Shown: in pieces, positions 58,296 to 64,000 of the stretch | Position numbering within the stretch: position 1 is the stretch's first letter | How the letters are laid out: the number at the start of each line of letters is the position of its first letter | From: Theristus sp. LFF4_11 | Taxonomy: Eukaryota; Nematoda; Chromadorea; Monhysterida; Xyalidae | DNA: 64,000 nt | Reading direction: 5' to 3' | Assembly (NCBI GenBank): GCA_030248135.1 | Contig: JASANC010003532.1 | Location: forward strand, 186,001 to 250,000 | Notes under the pieces: generated by a model | Database searches by the model: none | Seen by the model: only the letters and a program-made list of their open reading frames with translations | Told to the model about the DNA's origin: nothing | Program-made: the position numbers and the translations under genes

Positions 58296-59742
58296 AGGCG
58301 CGTTTAGCAATTAGTTTTTCTTACGTACGCACGGAACGCACGTCGTTCTAAATGCGGGGCGCAAAACAGTCGTTTCGTTTACGCCACACGACAAAACTGA
58401 AAACTGCGCACCGCATTTAGAACGACTGAAGTGTCGTGCATACATACGGAAAACTAATTCGCGTGGGCAAAAAGTTGTGTGGTATGTCCGAACGTGCGGA
58501 CGGACAAGCTTGCGTACGGGAATTAGAAAACGTGTAGCATCCGTCATACGACTGTCGTTCTAAATGCCGTGACCAAAAATAGTCCGTTCTGTTGCGGACA
58601 AAAATGCAAATGTCTGCCCTAGCAAATTTGAAAACGGGAATTGACAAATTTTATTTTTTAGTGGTCATCTCCCTTGCATTCCCTCCCCTTCCCCTACCCT
58701 CTTCCCCATTTTGCATTCAGTTTGTCGTCGCATTTTTATCACATGTGTTCTCAAGAAGCGCATGTAAAAATCTAAATTCTTTCAGTTTTGGTATATACAA
58801 ACTGAATTTGAACAAATTTTGATTTGGATCTTTCAAAAATGGAAAATGCTGACCCAAAATCTCCGCCGACGCCGATCAGTTCGCTCGACGAAGCGCAGGT
58901 GACAGAGAAGCTGATCGAAGCTGTTTTGCTTTTTTGGAGCCAGCAGCCCCCTTCTCCGAAACCAGCAAGCAAGCAAGCAAGCAAACAAGCAAACAAGCAA
59001 ACAAGCAAACAAACAAACAAACAAACAAACAAACAAACAAACAAACAAACAAACAAACAAACAAACAAACAAACAAACAAACAAACAAACAAACAAACAA
59101 ACAAACAAACAAACAAACAAACAAACAAACAAACAAACAAACAAACAAACAAACAAACAAACAAACAAACAAACAAACAAACAAACAAACAAACAAACAA
59201 ACAAACAAACAAACAAACAAACAAACAAACAAACAACGAAAAACAACAGTTTCCAGTAGATTTCAGTTTTCTTTCTTTTCAAAACAGGCAAGTAGACCCA
59301 CCAAATAAAACTGAGCATTTTTTCCCGTTGCCTCAACATCTAATATACCTTGATTTTCAACTTAAAATTAACAGACACTGGAAAATATGAACTTTTCCGC
59401 ACATCCGTCGAACGACTTTTTGCTGCCAGCAGCAAAAAGTCGTCGGACAGCAAGAAATTCTAATTCGCGTGCGCATTTGTCTTTTTACGCACGGACAAAC
59501 AGTCGTTCTAAATCCCGTGCGCAAAACAGTCGTGTCGGATACACGTAAGTCACACGCACGAAATTCTAATTCGCGTGGGCACAAGTTTTTTTGCGTGCGC
59601 ACGGACAACGTTCTAAATCATGCGCGCAAAACAGTCGTTACGTGCGAACGACAGTCATGCGTGCGAAATTCTAATTCGCGTAGCCATTTTTTAAGTTCTG
59701 TCTCCGTGCGTACGCACGAAAATCTAATTGCTAAACGCGCCT
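58296..59742. mobile_element. PIF/Harbinger-like element nested in the hAT element
   Basis: Inverted termini AGGCGCGTTTAGCAATTAG at both ends, 3-bp target duplication TTA (58293-58295 and 59743-59745). Subterminal arms hold several GTTCTAAAT(G/C)C and CGTACGCACGG motifs, some in both orientations. A plus frame from 58838 (MENADPKSPPTPISS...) runs 42 residues before the microsatellite and might be a relic of an accessory protein. No DDE transposase seen. Confidence 0.8.
58965..59236 (+). repeat. CAAA tetranucleotide microsatellite
   Basis: About 270 bp of CAAA with GCAA variants at the left end. It is open in all frames (as KQTN repeats on one strand), so long apparent reading frames here are artefacts of the repeat. 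Confidence 0.98.
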
Positions 59743-60569
59743 TTACTGTTTCAAATGGACAACGTCGTCAGTCAGTCTGCATCTGCACTTAGTTTAGAAG
59801 TCACCCTGTCTTCATCGTATTTCAATTGAACCTTGACACAAAAGCTTCTGCAAAATGATGCTTCACCAGTTCAGTTCAACACAGTTCAGTTCACTGCACC
59901 GTTTTTTCAAAAATATAGTTTTATATTTTATCAATCAAACGAAGAATTGTGATTTTTGATCACGAAGTTTGAAAATTTTTAAGGTAAAAAACCGGTTCTT
60001 TATTTTTTTCAAGAAAAAAAAACTGAAAAAAAAAGGTTTTAAAACGGAAAAGAAACCGTTTTTTTTCCTGTGCCAACCCGTGCCAACCCTAGTTGTGTGG
60101 ATGATGGATCACTTCATTCTAACTCCAAACAGAAGGCCTAACAGCAAACAATAATTTTCGATGTGATCTGATTCTGTTTTATTTTTCAAATTTGAAACAC
60201 TCCGATTTTATTTACGAAGGCAAAACAGAACGCCAATCATTGCGCCATAGCAACCGCCGAAACAGCTGTTTTTCACAAAAAAACTATTTGAAATTTCTTC
60301 CATGTTGATGTGAAACTTCAGTCAAGCGCTAAGCACAAATTGAATAATGCAGAACCAAAGTTTGTATGCAAATCTGTTTCTGCAATTTGCAGAAATCTGC
60401 TAAAAAGTTTCTGCAAACGGTCCAAAATTTCTGCAAAAAACCGACGTTTTTCTGCAAAAAAACCCAGGTCCACCCCCCTCAGCCGAAAATCCTGCCCGTG
60501 CACGGGCAGATACCCGTGTACCCCCCTCCCCCCCTTTACCTCGACACGGGTACTAGACTCCCTCCCACC

Positions 60570-61314
60570 TAGAGATGTAAGGGTCAAAAAAAAATTTTTT
60601 TTAATTTTTTTAAAAAAAAAGTAAAAAAATGAGCATTTTTTTTAATTTTTTTATTAAAAATTTTTGAAATTTTTTCTTTAATGTGCCCTGAAAATGCCGT
60701 TTTTGGCATAATTTTTCGAAAGTTCAACAAAAATTTTCTTTGACTTTACCTTGTCACTTAGTCTTCAACGCTGCAGGTGGTATTCTGGATTGATTTATCG
60801 ACTGTTTTCAGCCTTGGTGAGTGATGATCGACTCGCGCATTGAAGTACTTGAGCGTCGCAAAGGCTAGTTCAACAAATTCCGATGTCGCTAAGGTGAGAT
60901 AGAAGCAGAGAACTCACATTTACGCATCGTTTTTCAGGATCTCGAAAGGTGGAAATTGCACTGTCTGCCACTGCAAGCGTAACTTCGTTGGTTGCTCGTT
61001 GCTGTTTCGCCTCGTGTCGTCATGATCACACCGGTTTGTTGTTGAACTTGTTTCCGTGTTATTTGAGGTGAATTGAGAGGCAAAACACGAGACGTGATGT
61101 CGTCGGTGGGAAAATGGGGTCGCAGAAACCAAGTCTGAAATTTTCACCCTCCTCCCATATGAGTGGGGGTCATATGGTAAGTCGGTGGCTCCTCAGATGG
61201 TGATATTCGGACTCCCTGAAAAATTCTGAACAACTTTCATTTTAAAAAAAATTTAAAAAAATTTTTTTTTAAATAGAAAAAAAAATAGAAAATTTTTTTT
61301 TCTTGACATCTCTA
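60570..61314 (+). mobile_element. Family A MITE, copy 4
   Basis: 745 bp, inserted in a family D fragment. Left flank CTCCCACC. The matching CCCCCACC lies at 63361-63368 because a later element landed in the right target duplication. Confidence 0.88.
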
Positions 61315-62091
61315 CCTAGGGTTAGGGGCTTTGAAAAAAAAATTTTTTTTTATTTTTTTTTCGTTTTTTTTTAAAAATTGGATTTTTTTTTCAAACTTAA
61401 AAAAAAATTTGAAAAATTTTTCTTCTACTTTACTCTGAAAATTCGATTTATGGCATAATTTTTTGAAAGTTCAAACCAAATTTTCTTCCCAACTTCTTTG
61501 TGTGCTTAGGTACATGTCATTATTTGGTCATTTTGACCGACGTACTCCATGTTTTTCGATTTGGATGACTTCTAGAGTCAATTTTTAGCGTTGAAATGAC
61601 TTAACTGAATTGAGATATCGTTTCAGAAATCGTTTTCTTGCAACTTAGAACATGTTTTTTCAGTCGGTAGGCCATGAGATGAACATGATATCTTGTTGAT
61701 TGGCGTACGTTATAGGTCTACAATGGAGTTGTGCGATATATTGTTAAACAATTGGAGCGGGGATGTTGGTTAATACCACATCACACGACCGTTTTTCAGA
61801 TACCCGATAACATAGCCACATGTTAAAACTTGCGTGCTGAGCTAAACTAACGTGTTAAACTTGCGTCTGTCAGTTGCCCGCAACGTGATCGCGAAATCAT
61901 GGTACGTGTTTTCGATACGATGATTTGAAGAGTGGGCTCTCGCCATGTGGCAGATAGCATAGCTGGTTGAACCTGAAAGTAAGTGTCTTGGGGGGGGGGC
62001 GACCGGGTCGACAGGGGTTGCCGACTTAGCTACAGCAAACAGGAATTTTTGAACACAGTCAAATTTTGGTAATTTTCTAAAGAGGAACAAC

Positions 62092-63085
62092 TAGAGATGT
62101 AAGGGTCAAAAAAAAAAATTTTTTTTTTAATTTTTTTTTAAAAAAAGTAAAAAAAATGAGCATTTTTTTTTATTTTTTTTATTAAAAATTTTTGAAATTT
62201 TTTCTTTAATGTGCCCTGAAAATGGATTTGTATACATACTTAAAAGTGATTTTTTTTGATTTCTGATCAGAGGTTGCTTGCAATGAGTCGTTGTAGGTTC
62301 CTAATCCTAAACCTAATCCTAATCCTAAGCCAAGCCTTTTTGATAAGGTGAAAATGATCAATTTAGTTTTTGCATTTTTTTCTTTCCTGTGTTAAAGGGC
62401 AGGGGCCACCGCCACTGCACATGCACCTGTTTTAATAATGATGCATTACGCTGAAAATGCCGTTTTTGGCATAATTTTTCGAAAGTTCAACAAAAATTTT
62501 CTTTGACTTTACCTTGTCACTTAGTCTTCAACGCTGCAGGTGGTATTCTGGATTGATTTATCGACTGTTTTCAGCCTTGGTGAGTGATGATCGACTCGCG
62601 CATTGAAGTACTTGAGCGTCGCAAAGGCTAGTTCAACAAATTCCGATGTCGCTAAGGTGAGATAGAAGCAGAGAACTCACATTTACGCATCGTTTTTCAG
62701 GATCTCGAAAGGTGGAAATTGCACTGTCTGCCACTGCAAGCGTAACTTCGTTGGTTGCTCGTTGCTGTTTCGCCTCGTGTCGTCAGCGTGATCACACCGG
62801 TTTGTTGTGGAACTTGTTTCCATGTTATTTGAGGTGAATTGAGAGGCAAAACACGAGACGTGATGTCGTCGGTGGGAAAATGGGGTCGCCGAAACCAAGT
62901 CTGAAATTTTCACCCTCCTCCCATATGAGTGGGGGTCATATGGTAAGTCGGTGGCTCCTCAGATGGTGATATTCGGACTCCCTGAAAAATTCTGAACAAC
63001 TTTCATTAAAAAAAAAATTTAAAAAAAAAAATTTTTTTTTTAAAAAAGAAAAAAAATAGAAATTTTTTTTTTCTTGACATCTCTA
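62092..63085 (+). mobile_element. Family A MITE, copy 5, inside family B
   Basis: Exact target duplication GGAACAAC (62084-62091 and 63086-63093). It is enlarged to 994 bp by a nested family C element. Confidence 0.93.
62225..62450 (+). mobile_element. Family C element, copy 1, inside family A copy 5
   Basis: 226 bp with an exact 9-bp target duplication CTGAAAATG (62216-62224 and 62451-62459). It includes CCTAATCCTAATCCTAAGCC and GGGCAGGGGCCACCGCCAC. Ends GATTTGTATAC and GCATTACG are not inverted repeats. Confidence 0.92.
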
Positions 63086-63398
63086 GGAACAACTAAGAAC
63101 GGTTCAATATTCAAGTACACGTCGAAAATTGTCCTGTTTTACTGTTGAAAATGCAACTTTCCCTCTATGAAATGGACATAATTTCAATAAAACACGATTT
63201 TCGCTCTTATAGTTTTCCGGATCGTTCTGAAAATAGTCTAGATGAACTCAGCTCGACGAGACGCTTCGAACAAACCTAACTTGTAAAAAAAATTAAAAAA
63301 AAAATTTTTTTTTAATTTAAAAAAAAAATCCGGATTTTTTTTCCCCTAACCCTATCTCTACCCCCACCCCCCTCCGCGAGAAAACACGGGATCGCACC

Positions 63399-64000
63399 TA
63401 GGGTTAGGGGCTTTGAAAAAAAAAATTTTTTTTTATTTTTTTTTTCGTTTTTTTTTTTAAAAAAAAAATTTGGATTTTTTTTTTCAAACTTAAAAAAAAA
63501 AATTTGAAAATTTTTTCTTCTACTTTGCTCTGAAAATTCGATTTATGGCATAATTTTTTGAAAGTTCAAACCAAATTTTCTTCCCAACTTCTTTGTGTGC
63601 TTAGGTAAATGTCATTATTTGGTCATTTTGACCGACGTACTCCATGTTTTTCGATTTGGATGACTTCTAGAGTCAATTTTTAGCGTTGAAATGACTTAAC
63701 TGAATTGAAATATCGTTTCAGAAATCGTTTTCTTGCAACTTAGAACATGTTTTTCAGTCGGTAGGCCATGAGATGAACATGATATCTTGTTGATTGGCGT
63801 ATGTTATAGGTCTACAATGGAGTTGTGCGATATATTGTTAAACAATTGGAGCGGAGATGTTGGTTAATACCACATCACACGACCGCTTTTCAGATACCCG
63901 ATAACATGGCCACATGTTAAAACTTGCGTGCTGAGCTAAACTAACGTGTTAAACTTGCGTCTGTCAGTTGCCCGCAACGTGATCGCGAAATCATGGTACG
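63399..64000 (+). mobile_element. Family B hAT-like MITE, copy 2 (cut by window end)
   Basis: Begins TAGGGTTAGGGGC and tracks copy 1 closely to the end of the window. It is inserted in the continuing family D fragment. Confidence 0.88.

Larger units (their letters stand above)
57899..60091. mobile_element. hAT-type element, 2.2 kb, with nested insertion
   Basis: Exact 8-bp target duplication GTTGTGTG (57891-57898 and 60092-60099). Ends TAGGGTTGGTAAAAAACCGG and TGCCAACCCTA, the same class of ends as the MITE at 23667. About 1.45 kb of it is a separate inserted element. No transposase is visible. Confidence 0.92.
61317..63354 (+). mobile_element. Family B hAT-like MITE, copy 1, interrupted
   Basis: Ends TAGGGTTAGGGGC and CCCCTAACCCTA, exact target duplication TCTCTACC (61309-61316 and 63355-63362), which spans the end of family A copy 4. 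Without the nested copy it is about 1.04 kb. Its interior matches copy 2 at the window end. Confidence 0.9.

Noticed and set aside
58772..59390. Long frames reading KQTN or CLFV repeats
   Set aside because: They are translations of the CAAA microsatellite, which has no stop in any frame.
39301..62340. True internal telomere (TTAGGC or similar) array
   Set aside because: The TTAGGAT runs are short, degenerate and part of mobile family C or its relatives, not long perfect arrays.

Overview
This is a eukaryotic, intron-rich, repeat-laden chromosome segment from an invertebrate animal. The evidence is spliced genes with GT-AG introns (plus two probable GC-AG introns) and animal families: diacylglycerol kinase zeta/iota type, TDP-43, organic-cation-transporter-like MFS proteins, O-fucose beta-1,3-glucosyltransferase and an ionotropic-glutamate-receptor-like channel. 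I suspect an ecdysozoan, possibly a nematode, but nothing here fixes the phylum. Gene models were built by hand from conserved blocks, splice signals and codon phase, so exon edges are predictions.

Left third (1-15.4 kb). A diacylglycerol kinase runs leftward off the window edge (coding to about 8.2 kb, minus strand). A decayed fold-back mariner-type element (8.6-9.8 kb) and a GC-tract MITE (10.2-10.7 kb) follow. A divergent ionotropic receptor then lies on the plus strand (about 12.0-15.4 kb).

Middle (15.9-37.4 kb). A triosephosphate isomerase gene on the minus strand has five exons at 15.9-17.5 kb and its start exon at 28.96-29.07 kb. Its 11.5-kb first intron holds two complete plus-strand transporter genes of the SLC22 (OCT/OAT) type and a 2.7-kb fold-back transposon. 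The stop codon of the first transporter is supplied by an inserted hAT-type MITE. A TDP-43 gene (11 exons, 579 codons) occupies 30.1-37.4 kb on the minus strand.

Repeat block (37.5-44.6 kb). No genes are visible. It contains long G/C homopolymer tracts and hAT-like MITEs nested in one another, identified by exact or near-exact 8-bp target duplications.

Right third (45-64 kb). On the minus strand are a short unrecognised exon cluster (45.1-46.0 kb), a Nit2-like omega-amidase with two alternative-looking sets of C-terminal exons (48.1-50.8 kb), a near-complete B3GLCT-like glucosyltransferase (51.4-56.7 kb), and an unrecognised exon (57.5-57.9 kb). The window ends in a second transposon nest: a 2.2-kb hAT element containing a Harbinger-like element with a CAAA microsatellite, then a four-level nest at 60.6-63.4 kb.

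The genes have unrelated metabolic, signalling and RNA-binding roles. No operon or pathway cluster is apparent. What links the window is intron colonisation by a few young transposon families.
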